64,000 nucleotides of DNA. Source: Gallionella sp. (lineage in GTDB: Bacteria; Pseudomonadota; Gammaproteobacteria; Burkholderiales; Gallionellaceae). The notes beneath the pieces are model-generated. The model saw nothing but the letters and a program-made list of their open reading frames with translations, was not told the origin of the DNA and did no database searches. Below are positions 45,022 through 55,507 of the stretch, in pieces. The DNA is taken from contig JAQTWT010000002.1 in the NCBI GenBank assembly GCA_028689145.1, forward strand, positions 62,001-126,000, written 5' to 3'. Each line of letters begins with the position of its first letter. Position 1 is the stretch's first letter. A program made the position numbers and the translations under genes.

Positions 45022-46200
45022 TTAACCGGCGCGTTGTTCCAGAATTTCGACTGCTGGCAGTTTCTTGCCTTCGAGGAATTCCAGAAAGGCTCCGCCAGCG
45101 GTGGAGATGTACGATACCTTGTCGTAGATGTCGTACTTCTGGATCGCGGCAATGGTGTCTCCGCCCCCCGCTAAAGTGAACGCATTGGTGTTGGCGATCG
45201 CCATCGCGATGGTCTTGGTACCCTCGCCGAACTGGTCGAACTCGAATACACCGACCGGGCCGTTCCACACCACGGTACCGGCCTTCATGATGATGTCGGC
45301 GATTTCCTGTGCGGACTTCGGGCCGATGTCGAAAATCATGTCGTCATCAGTCACCTCGGAGGCATCCTTCTGCACGGCGGGTTCGTTGGCATCGAATTTC
45401 TTGCCAACCACCACGTCGGTGGCGATGGGGATGGTCGCGCCACGGGCGGACATCTTGGCCATCAGCGCCTGCGCGGTGGGTACCAGATCGTCTTCACACA
45501 GCGATTTGCCGACATTCTTGCCCGCGGCTTTGAGGAAGGTGTTGGCGATGCCGCCGCCGACCACCAGCTGTTCGCATTTCTCGGCCAGCGATTCCAGTAC
45601 GGTCAGTTTGGTCGATACCTTGCTGCCGCCGACAATCGCCACCATCGGTCGGGCCGGGTTGAGCAGCGCTTTGCCCAGCGCATCCAGTTCTTCGGTGAGC
45701 AACATGCCCGCCGCAGCGACCGGCGCATACTTGGCCACGCCGTGGGTCGAGGCTTCGGCGCGGTGTGCGGTGCCGAATGCGTCCATCACGAACACGTCGC
45801 ATAACGCGGCGTATTTTTTCGCGGTCTCATCGTTGCTCTTTTTCTCGCCCTTGTTGAAGCGGCAGTTTTCCAGCAACACCAGTTCGCCGTCGGCAACATT
45901 GAAGCCTCCATCCACCCAGTCCTTGACCAGACGCACCGGTTTACCCAACTTGTCGGCGATGACATGCGCGACCGGTTTGAGCGAGTTTTCTTCGGAATAC
46001 ACGCCTTCTTCGGGGCGTCCCAGATGCGAAGTCACCATCACTTTCGCACCGGCTTTCATCGCGAAATTGATGGTCGCCATCGAGGCGGTGATGCGTGCGT
46101 CGGAAGTGACTTTGCCGTCCTTGACGGGAACATTGAGGTCGGAGCGGATCAGGACGCGTTTGCCTTTGAGATCCAGATCGGTCATTTTGATAATGGACAT
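45022..46200 (-). CDS. pgk: Phosphoglycerate kinase
   Basis: 392 residues. [41 protein letters not shown] and [13 protein letters not shown] are the standard motifs. It transfers phosphate between 1,3-bisphosphoglycerate and ADP, in both glycolysis and the Calvin cycle. A long hairpin-forming repeat separates it from gap. Confidence 0.97.
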   Translation of the reverse strand: MSIIKMTDLDLKGKRVLIRSDLNVPVKDGKVTSDARITASMATINFAMKAGAKVMVTSHLGRPEEGVYSEENSLKPVAHVIADKLGKPVRLVKDWVDGGFNVADGELVLLENCRFNKGEKKSNDETAKKYAALCDVFVMDAFGTAHRAEASTHGVAKYAPVAAAGMLLTEELDALGKALLNPARPMVAIVGGSKVSTKLTVLESLAEKCEQLVVGGGIANTFLKAAGKNVGKSLCEDDLVPTAQALMAKMSARGATIPIATDVVVGKKFDANEPAVQKDASEVTDDDMIFDIGPKSAQEIADIIMKAGTVVWNGPVGVFEFDQFGEGTKTIAMAIANTNAFTLAGGGDTIAAIQKYDIYDKVSYISTAGGAFLEFLEGKKLPAVEILEQRAG

Positions 46201-46220
46201 GTTCTACTCCATAAAAAAGC

Positions 46221-46302
46221 GGGAAGTGGGAATTTAGGGGGTGGGAAGTAGGGAGTAGGGGCAGTGGGTTTTCCCACTCTCCACTTCCCACTCACCACTT
46301 CC
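46221..46302. repeat. Long imperfect inverted repeat of heptamer-like units
   Basis: The plus strand begins GGGAAGTGGGAATTTAGGGG and contains AGTGGG TTTT CCCACT at the centre, then CTCCACTTCCCACTCACCAC. On the minus strand the promoter-proximal arm reads as 7-base units GTGGTGA, GTGGGAA, GTGGAGA, GTGGGAA. The whole gap can fold into a stem of 30-40 bases with mismatches. No U-run follows, so it is not a classical terminator. Confidence 0.6.
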
Positions 46303-46307
46303 TAGGA

Positions 46308-47348
<1,041 letters not shown>

Positions 47349-47374
47349 TTATTACGGTTCTATAACGTTAGCGG

Positions 47375-47402
47375 GTAGGGTGGGCACGTTTTTGTGCCCA
47401 CG
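47375..47402. repeat. Single REP palindrome between tkt and gap
   Basis: GTAGGGTGGGCACGTTTTTG followed by TGCCCACGC: a GTAG head and a GTGGGCAC/GTGCCCAC hairpin. It is nearly identical to one half of the pair inside hsdM. Confidence 0.8.
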
Positions 47403-47409
47403 CCGCTTG

Positions 47410-49422
47410 TTACAAAACACCCTTGACTGCTTTGACGACGTTGTCTGCGGTAATGCCAAAGTGCTTGAATAATTCCGGTGCCGGGGCGGATTCGCCGAAG
47501 CAATCCATGCCGACCACTGCACCGTCCAGACCGACATATTTGTACCAGCCGCCGGTCACGCCCGCTTCGACCGACACGCGCTTCGCGCCTTTCGGCAACA
47601 CGCTGTCTTTGTAAGCCTGATCCTGTTTGTCGAATACGTTGGTGGACGGCATCGACACCACGCGCACGTTGATGCCTTCCGCTGCCAGCGTCTTTTGCGC
47701 TTCCAGCGCCAATGAAACTTCCGAACCGGTCGCGATGATAATTGCCTGCGGTTTGCCGCCTGCGGCTTCGGACAACACGTAAGCGCCCTTGCGGATAGCG
47801 GCGATCTGCGCCGCATCGCGTTTCTGGAACGCCAGATTCTGGCGGCTGAACACCAGGCTGCTCGGGCCGTCCTTGCGCTCTACGGCGGCAACCCATGCGG
47901 CGGCGGATTCGACCGTGTCGCACGGACGCCACACTTCCATGTTGGGGATGTAGCGCAGTGTCGCGGTTTGTTCTACCGGCTGGTGGGTCGGGCCATCTTC
48001 GCCCAACCCGATTGAGTCGTGCGTGAACACGTAGATGATGCGCTGCTTCATCAGCGCGGACATGCGCAGCGCATTGCGCGCGTATTCCGAGAACATCAGG
48101 AAGGTGCCGCCGAACGGTATGTAGCCGCCGTGCAGCGCCATGCCGTTCATGATGTGCGCCATGCCGAATTCGCGCACGCCGTAGCTGATGTAGTTGCCGG
48201 TGCTGTTGCCGCGAATATGCTTGCAGCCTGTCCAGTTGGTCAGGTTGGAGCCGGTCAAGTCAGCCGAGCCGCCGAGGAATTCCGGCAGGGCGGGGGCCAG
48301 CGCGTTGATGGCGTTCTGCGAAGCCTTGCGGGTGGCGATGGTTTCGGCTTTTTCGTTGGTTTTGGCAATCGCTTCGGCAGCATGTGCCGCCCAGTTGGCA
48401 GGCAATTCACCCGCGATGCGGCGCTCGAATTCGGCGGCTTCTTTCGGGAACGCGGCCTTGTATTCGGCGAACTTGTTGCTCCACAGTTTTTCCAGCCCAG
48501 CACCCTTGGTGCGCGCATCCCAGGCTTCATATACATGCGCCGGAATTTCGAACGGTGGATATTTCCAGCCGATATGTTCGCGTGTGGCCGCCACTTCGGC
48601 ATCGCCCAGCGCGGCACCGTGCACGTCATGGGTGCCGCACTTGTTGGGAGAGCCTGCACCGATGATGGTTCTGCAGCAGATCAGCGTGGGTTTGTCGGTG
48701 ACGGCCTTGGCGGCGTTGATCGCCGCGTCGATCGCTTCGGAATCATGGCCGTTGACCGAGACCACGTGCCAGCCGTATGCCTCAAAACGCTTTGGCGTGT
48801 CGTCGGTGAACCAGCCGTCCACATGGCCGTCGATCGAAATATCGTTGTCGTCCCAGAATGCGGTCAGCTTGCCCAGCCCCCAGGTGCCGGCCAGCGCGCA
48901 GGCTTCGTGGGAGATGCCTTCCATCATGCAACCGTCGCCCATGAATACATAGGTGCGGTGATTGACGATCTCGTGGCCGGGCTTGTTGAATTCCGCCGCC
49001 AGCAATTTTTCCGCCATCGCCATGCCCACCGCGTTGGTGATGCCCTGGCCGAGCGGGCCGCCGGTGGTTTCCACGCCGGGCGTGTAGCCGTATTCGGGGT
49101 GGCCTGGGGTCTTGGAATGCATCTGGCGGAAGCGCTTCAACTCTTCTATCGGCAAGTCGTAACCGGACAGGTGCAGCAGCGCGTAAACCAGCATCGATCC
49201 GTGGCCGTTGGACAGGATGAAACGGTCGCGATCCGGCCATTTCGGGTTGGCAGGATTGTGGCGCAGGTGGCGGTTCCACAGCACATCTGCGATTTCCGCC
49301 ATGCCCATCGGCGCGCCGGGGTGGCCGGAATTGGCCTTTTGCACGGCATCCACTGCCAGCATGCGGATCGCGCCGGTGATGTCGTTGAATTTTGGTGGGG
49401 TAACGTTACGCGTCGCTGCCAT
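47410..49422 (-). CDS. tkt: Transketolase
   Basis: 670 residues. Thiamine-diphosphate and substrate motifs are [56 protein letters not shown] and [10 protein letters not shown]. It moves two-carbon units in the pentose phosphate and Calvin cycles. First gene of the operon with gap, pgk, pyk and fba; the ATG has GGAGAAAAT upstream and a promoter lies about 230 bases before it. Confidence 0.97.
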   Translation of the reverse strand: MAATRNVTPPKFNDITGAIRMLAVDAVQKANSGHPGAPMGMAEIADVLWNRHLRHNPANPKWPDRDRFILSNGHGSMLVYALLHLSGYDLPIEELKRFRQMHSKTPGHPEYGYTPGVETTGGPLGQGITNAVGMAMAEKLLAAEFNKPGHEIVNHRTYVFMGDGCMMEGISHEACALAGTWGLGKLTAFWDDNDISIDGHVDGWFTDDTPKRFEAYGWHVVSVNGHDSEAIDAAINAAKAVTDKPTLICCRTIIGAGSPNKCGTHDVHGAALGDAEVAATREHIGWKYPPFEIPAHVYEAWDARTKGAGLEKLWSNKFAEYKAAFPKEAAEFERRIAGELPANWAAHAAEAIAKTNEKAETIATRKASQNAINALAPALPEFLGGSADLTGSNLTNWTGCKHIRGNSTGNYISYGVREFGMAHIMNGMALHGGYIPFGGTFLMFSEYARNALRMSALMKQRIIYVFTHDSIGLGEDGPTHQPVEQTATLRYIPNMEVWRPCDTVESAAAWVAAVERKDGPSSLVFSRQNLAFQKRDAAQIAAIRKGAYVLSEAAGGKPQAIIIATGSEVSLALEAQKTLAAEGINVRVVSMPSTNVFDKQDQAYKDSVLPKGAKRVSVEAGVTGGWYKYVGLDGAVVGMDCFGESAPAPELFKHFGITADNVVKAVKGVL

Positions 49423-49654
49423 TTAATTTTCTCCTGGATGTTCCCGATGAAGCGGTTTAAGTGAAGTGAATCTTTACGAATTCGTTGATTGGTGGCTGGT
49501 CTGAGTGGCTATGCAAAGCTGTCTGTTTGTTGGTAACTGCTTGCCGGTCTTGCGCACCGTAGTATGTGAAAGCTAACCTCTGTGAGATGCCGTCGCCGCG
49601 TAGCGCTTTGCGCTTCATTGCGCGATGGCGAATCTTCATAGAATTGAGGGTGTA

Positions 49655-49683
49655 ATTATGCCGTAGTGCCCCGATTTGGGCAA
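49655..49683 (-). promoter_or_regulatory. Sigma70-type promoter of the tkt operon
   Basis: Read on the minus strand: TTGCCC, a 17-base spacer, then CATAAT. Spacing is ideal. The 5' untranslated region would be about 225 bases. The gap between tkt and ilvA (49423-49758) holds no other feature that I recognise. Confidence 0.6.
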
Positions 49684-49758
49684 ATTTGGCGGGACAGCCT
49701 ATTTATGGGCGGTTAGATTGTTGATGCCCCAATTGGCAAAATGGGTACTGCTTCGATT

Positions 49759-51267
49759 CTAACCAAGAAACAGCTGGTACGCAGGGTTGCCGCTTTCGTC
49801 CCAGTAACGGTAGCCGAGTTTGTCGAGGAAGTCGCGCAGCGCTTTTTTGTCGTGGTGCGGCACTTGCATGCCGACCAGCACGCGGCCGTAGTCCGCGCCG
49901 TGGTTGCGGTAGTGGAACAGGCTGATGTTCCAGTTGTGGTTCATGCGGTTGAGGAAATTCATCAGCGCGCCGGGGCGTTCCGGAAATTCGAAGCGGAACA
50001 TGATTTCGTCTTTGATGCCGTGGGCGTGGCCGCCGACCAGATGGCGCACATGCAGTTTGGCCATTTCATTGTCGGTGAGATCCAGTGTGCGCAGCTTGTG
50101 TTTTTTCAGGCTGGCGACCAGTTTGGTGGTCTCGGACGGGTCGCGCACCTGTACGCCGACGAACACCTGTGCCTCCTTGGCGTCGGCGTAACGGTAGTTG
50201 AATTCGGTGATGTTGCGGCTGCCCAGCAGGGAACAGAATTCGCGGAAGCTGCCCGGCGTTTCGGGGATGGTGACGGCGAGTATCGCTTCGCGCTTTTCGC
50301 CGATTTCGGCGCTCTCGGAGACGAAACGCAAGCGGTCGAAATTCATGTTGGCACCGCTGGCGACGGCTACCAGTGTCTGGTTTTTGAGCTTTTCGCGCGC
50401 CGCGTACAGCTTGGCTCCGGCGATGGCGAGCGCGCCCGCCGGCTCGAGGATGGAGCGGGTGTCTTCGAACACGTCCTTGATCGCGGCGCAGGTTGCATCG
50501 GTGTCCACCAGGATGATTTCGTCCACCAGTTCGCGGCACAGGCGGAAAGTTTCCTGCCCGACCTGTTTTACCGCCACGCCGTCGGCGAACAGGCCGACGT
50601 GTTCGAGTGTGGCGCGGCGCTTGGTTTTCAGCGACTGGTACATGGCGTCGGAATCGACCGGTTGCACGCCGATGATCTTGATTTCCGGGCGCACTTGCTT
50701 GACGTAGGCCGCCACGCCGGAGATCAGCCCGCCGCCGCCGATGGCGCAGAAAATCGCTTTGATCGGCTGGTTGTGCTGGCGCAGGATTTCCATGCCGATG
50801 GTGCCTTGCCCGGCGATCACGTCAGGATCGTCGTAGGGGTGCACGAAAGTCAGCTTGTGTTTTTTCTCCAGCGCCAGCGCATGGGTGTAGGCATCGGAAT
50901 AGGAGTCGCCGTGCAGTACCACCTGCGCGCCGCGGCTGGCTACCGCCTGCAGCTTGATCTGCGGCGTGGTGGCGGGCATCACGATGACGGCTTTGCAGCC
51001 GAGTTTCTGCGCGGACAGCGCCACGCCCTGTGCGTGGTTGCCCGCCGAGGCGGCGATTACCCCGCGCTTGAGTTGCTCGGGTGTGAGTTGCGCCATCTTG
51101 TTGTACGCGCCGCGCAGCTTGAAGGAGAACACCGGCTGCATGTCTTCGCGTTTCAGCAAAACTCTGTTGCCGATGCGTGCCGACAGGTTGGGCGCAACTT
51201 CCAGCGGACTTTCTATCGCCACGTCGTAGACGCGCGCGTTCAGGATGCGTTTCAGATAACTGTTCAT
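49759..51267 (-). CDS. ilvA: Threonine ammonia-lyase, biosynthetic
   Basis: 502 residues. It converts threonine to 2-oxobutanoate, the first step of isoleucine synthesis. The PLP lysine is Lys50 in VFSFKLRGAYNK, and the phosphate loop is CAIGGGGLISG. Two C-terminal ACT-like regulatory domains (about 325-400 and 420-500) mark the allosteric, isoleucine-inhibited form. No other ilv genes are close. Confidence 0.95.
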   Translation of the reverse strand: MNSYLKRILNARVYDVAIESPLEVAPNLSARIGNRVLLKREDMQPVFSFKLRGAYNKMAQLTPEQLKRGVIAASAGNHAQGVALSAQKLGCKAVIVMPATTPQIKLQAVASRGAQVVLHGDSYSDAYTHALALEKKHKLTFVHPYDDPDVIAGQGTIGMEILRQHNQPIKAIFCAIGGGGLISGVAAYVKQVRPEIKIIGVQPVDSDAMYQSLKTKRRATLEHVGLFADGVAVKQVGQETFRLCRELVDEIILVDTDATCAAIKDVFEDTRSILEPAGALAIAGAKLYAAREKLKNQTLVAVASGANMNFDRLRFVSESAEIGEKREAILAVTIPETPGSFREFCSLLGSRNITEFNYRYADAKEAQVFVGVQVRDPSETTKLVASLKKHKLRTLDLTDNEMAKLHVRHLVGGHAHGIKDEIMFRFEFPERPGALMNFLNRMNHNWNISLFHYRNHGADYGRVLVGMQVPHHDKKALRDFLDKLGYRYWDESGNPAYQLFLG

Positions 51268-51677
51268 GGCTTGTGCTGGTGCCTAAAAAATACCCGCGCA
51301 GATTAGCATAAATAAGGATGTAGAGTCGCGGCAGGCTTGTCTCGCTATTGCGCGTTTTGCTAGGCCGATAGCGTGTCCGTATCGCTTCAAGATGAGCGCG
51401 TAGTTCTTGTTTTTCTATCAGATTACCCTCGTTTCGGTAACCTGTAACTTGAGGCAACGATCCCTTCGTGGCGCTATTTTTGGTAATTTTTATCTTTGGT
51501 CAATTGGTGTCAGTCGCCGAACCTAGCCTTGCTTGTTGCAATCACATATAATAAAAAAGGTTTTTAGTCATTTTTTCGAGCGATCCAAACAGATGGGTTG
51601 GCATCATTGCTAATAAATAGTTTTTATTCTGTTCTGACAGATTCAGAGAAATCTCTTATCACCACAGTTACCAGGGA
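51268..51677. other. 410-base intergenic region without recognised gene
   Basis: It separates divergently transcribed ilvA and the diguanylate cyclase gene and must hold both promoters. The half next to the cyclase is AT-rich (for example TATAATAAAAAAGG near 51546). I found no convincing gene, tRNA or hairpin with a T-run. Confidence 0.5.
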
Positions 51678-52964
51678 ATGAACATGACAGCACAAAGAAT
51701 CCAAGGGTATCCGGTACTGATCATCGGGGCCGGTCGCGGAGGTTCTGCGCTGCTGGAAATGTTTATGGAAGAAAGTCTGGCTAAGGTTATTGCCATCGCA
51801 GATAAAAATCCTGAGGCAGCCGGGCTGCAACTGGCAAAAAAATACGGGGTTCCCACTTATACCAATCCTGTCGAGGCAATTCAGGCGTGCAAGGACTATA
51901 CAGACTGCATCATCTACAACCTGTCGCACGATGATGCCATGGCAGTAGAGGTTGCCAAGGTTTTTGGCGATAAGCGGATGGCAAGCGGCCCAGAGGTTAT
52001 GCTGTTCTGGCAGATGGTGACGAATCTGAAGCAGATCAAGGGGGAGCTTGAAAAAAGCCAGAATCAGTTGCAATCCATTATTCATAACGCGATGGATGGC
52101 ATTATCACGATCAATGATTCCGGGGAGATTCAGGGATTCAACCCGGCCGCCGAGCAAATTTTCGGTTATCCAAAACACGAGGTGCTAGGCAGGAACTTGA
52201 ATATGTTGATGCCCGAACCGGTGCGCAGCGAGCATGACGGATACCTTAAACATTACCTGCAGACCGGGCAGACTAGGATACTCGGCGTGCGCGGACGCGA
52301 AGTGACGGCGATCAGGAAAAATGGCGAGCAGTTTCCGATGGAATTGTCCGCATCGGAAATGATGTTGGGCGGGCTGCGTTACTTTGTAGGCATTGTCCGG
52401 GATATTACCGAGCGCAAACAAGCCGAAGAGAAAATTGCGCATCTGGCTCACTACGATTATTTGACCGGTCTGCCGAATCGCGCACTGTTTATGGAAGGTG
52501 TTGAGCATTCCATGCATTTGGCCAAGCGTAACAATTACAAAGTGGCCATCATGTTTCTCGATCTGGACGGGTTCAAGAAGGTCAATGATACGCTGGGGCA
52601 TGATGCGGGGGATTTGCTGCTCAAGGGCGTTGCCAAAAGGCTCAAGGAGATTATCAGAGCCTCGGACACGGTGGCGCGGGTGGGCGGGGACGAGTTCATC
52701 TTTGTGTTAAACGAGATCGGATCTGATGAAAACGCAGCGTTGATGGCGAATAAAATTATCAACGCTTTATCCGCCCCTTTCGAATTGAAGGGGCAGCAAT
52801 GTCATGTGGGCGGCAGTATCGGTATTTCTCTTTACCCGGATGATTCCGTAGATACTGAAGCGATCATCAAGCAGGCCGACGAGGCGATGTATCTAGCCAA
52901 GCAAAGCGGAAAGAATACCCATAAATTTTACAGGGACGTGTTGCGGGGAAGAGCCGGTAAATAA
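51678..52964 (+). CDS. Diguanylate cyclase with Rossmann and FixL-like PAS domains
   Basis: 428 residues. N-terminal Rossmann-like domain (about 10-110; GAGRGG at 17-22, IAIADKNPEA). PAS domain (131-243) resembling the heme PAS of FixL: GFNPAAEQIFGY, MPEPVRSEHDGYL with His186 at the position of the FixL heme ligand, and GREV with Arg207 near the distal arginine. GGDEF domain (about 255-425) with intact GGDEF (336-340) and RASD (327-330) as inhibitory I-site. It should make cyclic di-GMP; heme binding is inferred. The second ATG (51684) has better spacing to AGGGA than the first. Confidence 0.92.
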   Translation: MNMTAQRIQGYPVLIIGAGRGGSALLEMFMEESLAKVIAIADKNPEAAGLQLAKKYGVPTYTNPVEAIQACKDYTDCIIYNLSHDDAMAVEVAKVFGDKRMASGPEVMLFWQMVTNLKQIKGELEKSQNQLQSIIHNAMDGIITINDSGEIQGFNPAAEQIFGYPKHEVLGRNLNMLMPEPVRSEHDGYLKHYLQTGQTRILGVRGREVTAIRKNGEQFPMELSASEMMLGGLRYFVGIVRDITERKQAEEKIAHLAHYDYLTGLPNRALFMEGVEHSMHLAKRNNYKVAIMFLDLDGFKKVNDTLGHDAGDLLLKGVAKRLKEIIRASDTVARVGGDEFIFVLNEIGSDENAALMANKIINALSAPFELKGQQCHVGGSIGISLYPDDSVDTEAIIKQADEAMYLAKQSGKNTHKFYRDVLRGRAGK

Positions 52965-52973
52965 AGGTCTGGT

Positions 52974-52997
52974 TGCAGTGCAGTGCAGTGCAATGCT
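52974..52997. repeat. Short tandem repeat
   Basis: Four tandem 5-base units (TGCAG x3, then TGCAA), just after the diguanylate cyclase stop. The tract is non-coding. Confidence 0.6.
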
Positions 52998-53044
52998 GTA
53001 ACTGTATAAATGCGTTTTTTGCCTTACCTGCGTTGCGCGATTTT

Positions 53045-53848
53045 TTAAAAAGCCTGCCACAACATCTTTGTTGCCAATACGAATAACAATGCGGCAAAGC
53101 CGCGGCGCAGCGGTTTAAGCGGCAGGCTATGGGTGGCTTTTGCGCCGAGCGGTGTCGTGAAGGTGCTGCCGGCGACGAGCATGAGCAGCGCGGGGAGATA
53201 GACGAAGCCGAGTGTCCCTGATGGCAGTGTGTGCAGCGCCCAGCCGGTGACAATGTAGCCTATCGTGCCGCCAACCGCGATGGGAAAACCGAGCGCGGCC
53301 GAGGTGCCGACGGCTTGTCTGAAAGGGATGTTGTGCCACAGCATGAACGGTACGCTTAATGTGCCGCCGCCGATCGAGACCAGGCTGCTGACCGCACCGA
53401 TGAAGCTACCGACCAGTGTCAGGCCGATGTGTCCGGGCAGTTGTCGGGTTGCTGCGGGCTTCAGCTCAAGCAACATCTGCGCGGCAGCGAAATACACGAA
53501 CAGCGCAAAAAAACTGGCCAGATAAACCTGCGAGACGCTGCTGGCGAATAACGCGCCGAGCAGTGTGCCTGCCAGCAAGCCCGGTGTGAGACCGCGCACG
53601 ATTTGCATGTTGACCGCGCCATGCGCGTGGTGCGCGCGCGCGCTGGAGATGGCGGTGTAGAGAATGGCGGCCATCGAGGTGCCCAGCGCGAGATGCAGGT
53701 TTTGTGTTCCGCCAAGGTGCTGCGCTTCGAACAAAAAGCTCAATACCGGTACCATCACCAGACCGCCGCCGATACCGAACAGCCCTGCAAAAAAACCGAC
53801 GAATGCGCCGAGCAGGAGATAAGCGAAATACCATTCCATGAATTCCAT
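53045..53848 (-). CDS. TauE/SafE-family membrane permease
   Basis: 267 residues with about eight membrane helices. Glycine-rich motifs GAFVGFFAGLFGIGGGLVMVP and, in the second half, FIGAVSSLVSIGGGTLSVPF are the duplicated TauE/SafE signature. The family exports sulfite, sulfoacetate or related organic anions; the substrate cannot be named. It is transcribed alone, and its end faces the diguanylate cyclase gene. Confidence 0.92.
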   Translation of the reverse strand: MEFMEWYFAYLLLGAFVGFFAGLFGIGGGLVMVPVLSFLFEAQHLGGTQNLHLALGTSMAAILYTAISSARAHHAHGAVNMQIVRGLTPGLLAGTLLGALFASSVSQVYLASFFALFVYFAAAQMLLELKPAATRQLPGHIGLTLVGSFIGAVSSLVSIGGGTLSVPFMLWHNIPFRQAVGTSAALGFPIAVGGTIGYIVTGWALHTLPSGTLGFVYLPALLMLVAGSTFTTPLGAKATHSLPLKPLRRGFAALLFVLATKMLWQAF

Positions 53849-53872
53849 TTTCCAATCGATAGTGAAATATCC

Positions 53873-53898
53873 TAGGGGCGCGATTTATCGCGCCCCTC
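53873..53898. repeat. Single REP-like palindrome
   Basis: TAGGGGCGCGATTTATCGCG followed by CCCCT. Arms AGGGGCGCGAT/ATCGCGCCCCT are almost perfect. The core GGGCGCGAT-AT matches the pair at 16360-16430. It lies between the TauE and EVE genes. Confidence 0.7.
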
Positions 53899-53904
53899 AT
53901 GCTT

Positions 53905-54369
53905 TCAATCGCGCACCAAATTTTTCAGGATAAAGTTCCACTCCGCCGGATCGAGCGGGGTGATGGACAGACGGTTGCCGCGCTGCAAGGTGCGCATCCG
54001 TGCCAGTTCCGGATGTTGCCGCAATTCGTCGATGCTGATAAGCGGTATTTTGCGCACCAGTTGCACATCCACATTGAACCAGCGCGGTTGTTCCTGTGTA
54101 GCTTTTGGATCGAAGTATTTGCCGCCGCGGTCAAATTGGGTGGTATCGGGATAGGCGGTGCTGCTGACTGTGGCGATACCGGCGATGCCGGGCTGCTTGC
54201 AGTTGGAATGATAAAACAGCGCGCCGTCTCCGACCCGCATCTGGTCGCGCATGAAATTGCGTGCCTGATAGTTGCGCACCCCGTACCATGCGACAGTTTG
54301 GTCGGAAAAATTGGCGAGATCGTCGATACTGCAATCGCCCGGTTCTGATTTCATCAGCCAGTAGCGCAT
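53905..54369 (-). CDS. EVE-domain protein
   Basis: 154 residues: MRYWLMKSEPGDCSIDDLAN, then WYGVRNYQARNFMRDQMRVGDGALFYHSNC, the EVE (PUA-like) fold that recognises modified bases in DNA or RNA. The ATG at 54369 matches family N-termini; the frame stays open upstream without homology. It lies directly downstream of 6S RNA, where many betaproteobacteria have it. Confidence 0.93.
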   Translation of the reverse strand: MRYWLMKSEPGDCSIDDLANFSDQTVAWYGVRNYQARNFMRDQMRVGDGALFYHSNCKQPGIAGIATVSSTAYPDTTQFDRGGKYFDPKATQEQPRWFNVDVQLVRKIPLISIDELRQHPELARMRTLQRGNRLSITPLDPAEWNFILKNLVRD

Positions 54370-54439
54370 GTTTTTTGTTCGCGAGGTTTTCAAAAATAAA
54401 AAGTGCGGCCCGAAATAATCCGGGTCGCACTGAAATAAA

Positions 54440-54628
54440 GTCCCCCGCCTGTGCCGTTGATCCGGCATCTTGAACCTGGGTTCAAGAGGGCAGCTTCCCA
54501 GTCACATCAGGTACGTCCGCCAAATACATCGGCTGGGGACGTTCACAACAGTAACATCACGGGTCGCGGCCTTAAGCAGAGCTTATTGGTTCAAAGAATA
54601 TACGGGCCTGACGAACACCGCAGGGGAC
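54440..54628 (-). ncRNA. ssrS: 6S RNA
   Basis: About 189 nt. The closing stem pairs GTCCCC at the 5' end with GGGGGAC at the 3' end. The 5' half has TGTTCGTCAGGCCCGTATAT and TCTTTGAACCAATAAG, and the 3' half has CTTGAACCCAGGTTCAAG, equivalent to CCTTGAACCAAGGGTTCAAGG in E. coli 6S. The central region would form the open promoter-mimic bubble that binds sigma70 RNA polymerase. The position directly after zapA is the conserved location in beta- and gammaproteobacteria. Confidence 0.9.
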
Positions 54629-54631
54629 AAA

Positions 54632-54943
54632 CTAAAACAGCGAATCTTGTTCGGCTAATGCCTTGTCAACCGCTGCCTGCATGGAATCCATTCTACGCTT
54701 AAAATCAGCGAGGTCAAAGCCGCGTCCGACTTTTACGGAAAGTAACTCGTGGGTGATGTTGAGTGCGGCCATCATGGTGATGCGCTCGACACTGGCAATT
54801 TTGCCGGCATCGCGGATCTCGCGCATTCTTTTGTCCAGATAAGCGACGGCATCGAGCAGTTCGCCGCGCTCTTCCTCGGGGCAGGCGACCCGTAACTCCC
54901 GGTCGAGGAGCTTGATTTCCAGGGTTTTGGTGGTGCCGCTCAT
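54632..54943 (-). CDS. zapA: Cell division protein ZapA
   Basis: 103 residues. TKTLEIKLLDRELRVACPEEERGEL is the ZapA N-terminal domain; a helical C-terminal part follows (AALNITHELLSVKVGRG). It bundles FtsZ filaments at the division site. The ATG at 54943 lies within the end of the zapB-like gene (4-base overlap). Confidence 0.94.
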   Translation of the reverse strand: MSGTTKTLEIKLLDRELRVACPEEERGELLDAVAYLDKRMREIRDAGKIASVERITMMAALNITHELLSVKVGRGFDLADFKRRMDSMQAAVDKALAEQDSLF

Positions 54944-55140
54944 GTTTGTTCTTCGGGGAGAGTGGACAGTAATTTTTCCAGACGCACCTTGGCGCTTTCC
55001 ACCTTGTCGCTGCATTGCCGGTTGCTGCTCAGCGCGTGCGCCAAATCCTGCCGCAGTTGACGGTTCTCTGCACGCAACTTGCCGCTGACTTGTATCAGTT
55101 GCGCAAGTTTGCTTTCCAGAGCATTTAATTCGTTTTCCAT
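54940..55140 (-). CDS. ZapB-like coiled-coil cell division protein
   Basis: 66 residues, nearly all coiled coil: MENELNALESKLAQLIQVSG, then KLRAENRQLRQDLAHALSSN. This is the small TIGR02449-type protein that precedes zapA in betaproteobacteria and is considered a ZapB counterpart. An in-frame start at 55176 is possible, but the ATG at 55140 agrees with the family. Confidence 0.85.
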   Translation of the reverse strand: MENELNALESKLAQLIQVSGKLRAENRQLRQDLAHALSSNRQCSDKVESAKVRLEKLLSTLPEEQT

Positions 55141-55271
55141 ATATTGACTATAATTTGAAAAGTGTTGATAAGTCAAACGGTAAGCAGGAGTTTTGAAAGC
55201 GATTTGTGATTTTGGATGTTTTTTACAGGCATGATTTTTAGCGTGTGTCCTGTGCCTGTGTTAAAGTTCGC

Positions 55272-55463
55272 GCTGCTTTGAGGTTCTCGTCTGCTTGCAG
55301 ACGAGTTAAACGGGAAACAGGTGAGGGTTCAATCCTTAAGCCTGTGCTGCCCCCGCAACGGTAAGCGAGTGCGGATTTGCCAATATGCCACTGTGAGTAA
55401 TCCCCCAAAAGGATCTTATGGGAAGGCGGTAAATCAAGACTTGCGAGCCCGGAGACCGGCCTG
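55272..55463 (+). promoter_or_regulatory. Cobalamin (AdoCbl) riboswitch
   Basis: All conserved boxes are present in order: GGGAAACAGGTG, CTGCCCCCGCAACGGTAA (B12 box), GCCACTG, ATGGGAAGGCGG, and GCGAGCCCGGAGACCGGCCTG in the closing region. It lies about 150 bases upstream of btuB on the same strand. When cobalamin binds, expression of the downstream B12 genes should fall. Confidence 0.95.
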
Positions 55464-55507
55464 AGAGCAAAGGAACAGGAGATGCTGCGGGCGGTGCATC
55501 GGAAAAT

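Noticed and set aside
48019..49464. Plus-strand frames opposite tkt
   Set aside because: Shadow of the transketolase gene, no plausible protein features.
49457..49639. 60-codon minus-strand frame upstream of tkt
   Set aside because: It lies in the probable 5' leader of the tkt operon, has no recognised similarity and no convincing ribosome-binding site.
49741..51306. Plus-strand frame of 521 codons opposite ilvA
   Set aside because: ilvA is complete on the minus strand; the antisense translation shows no conserved motif.
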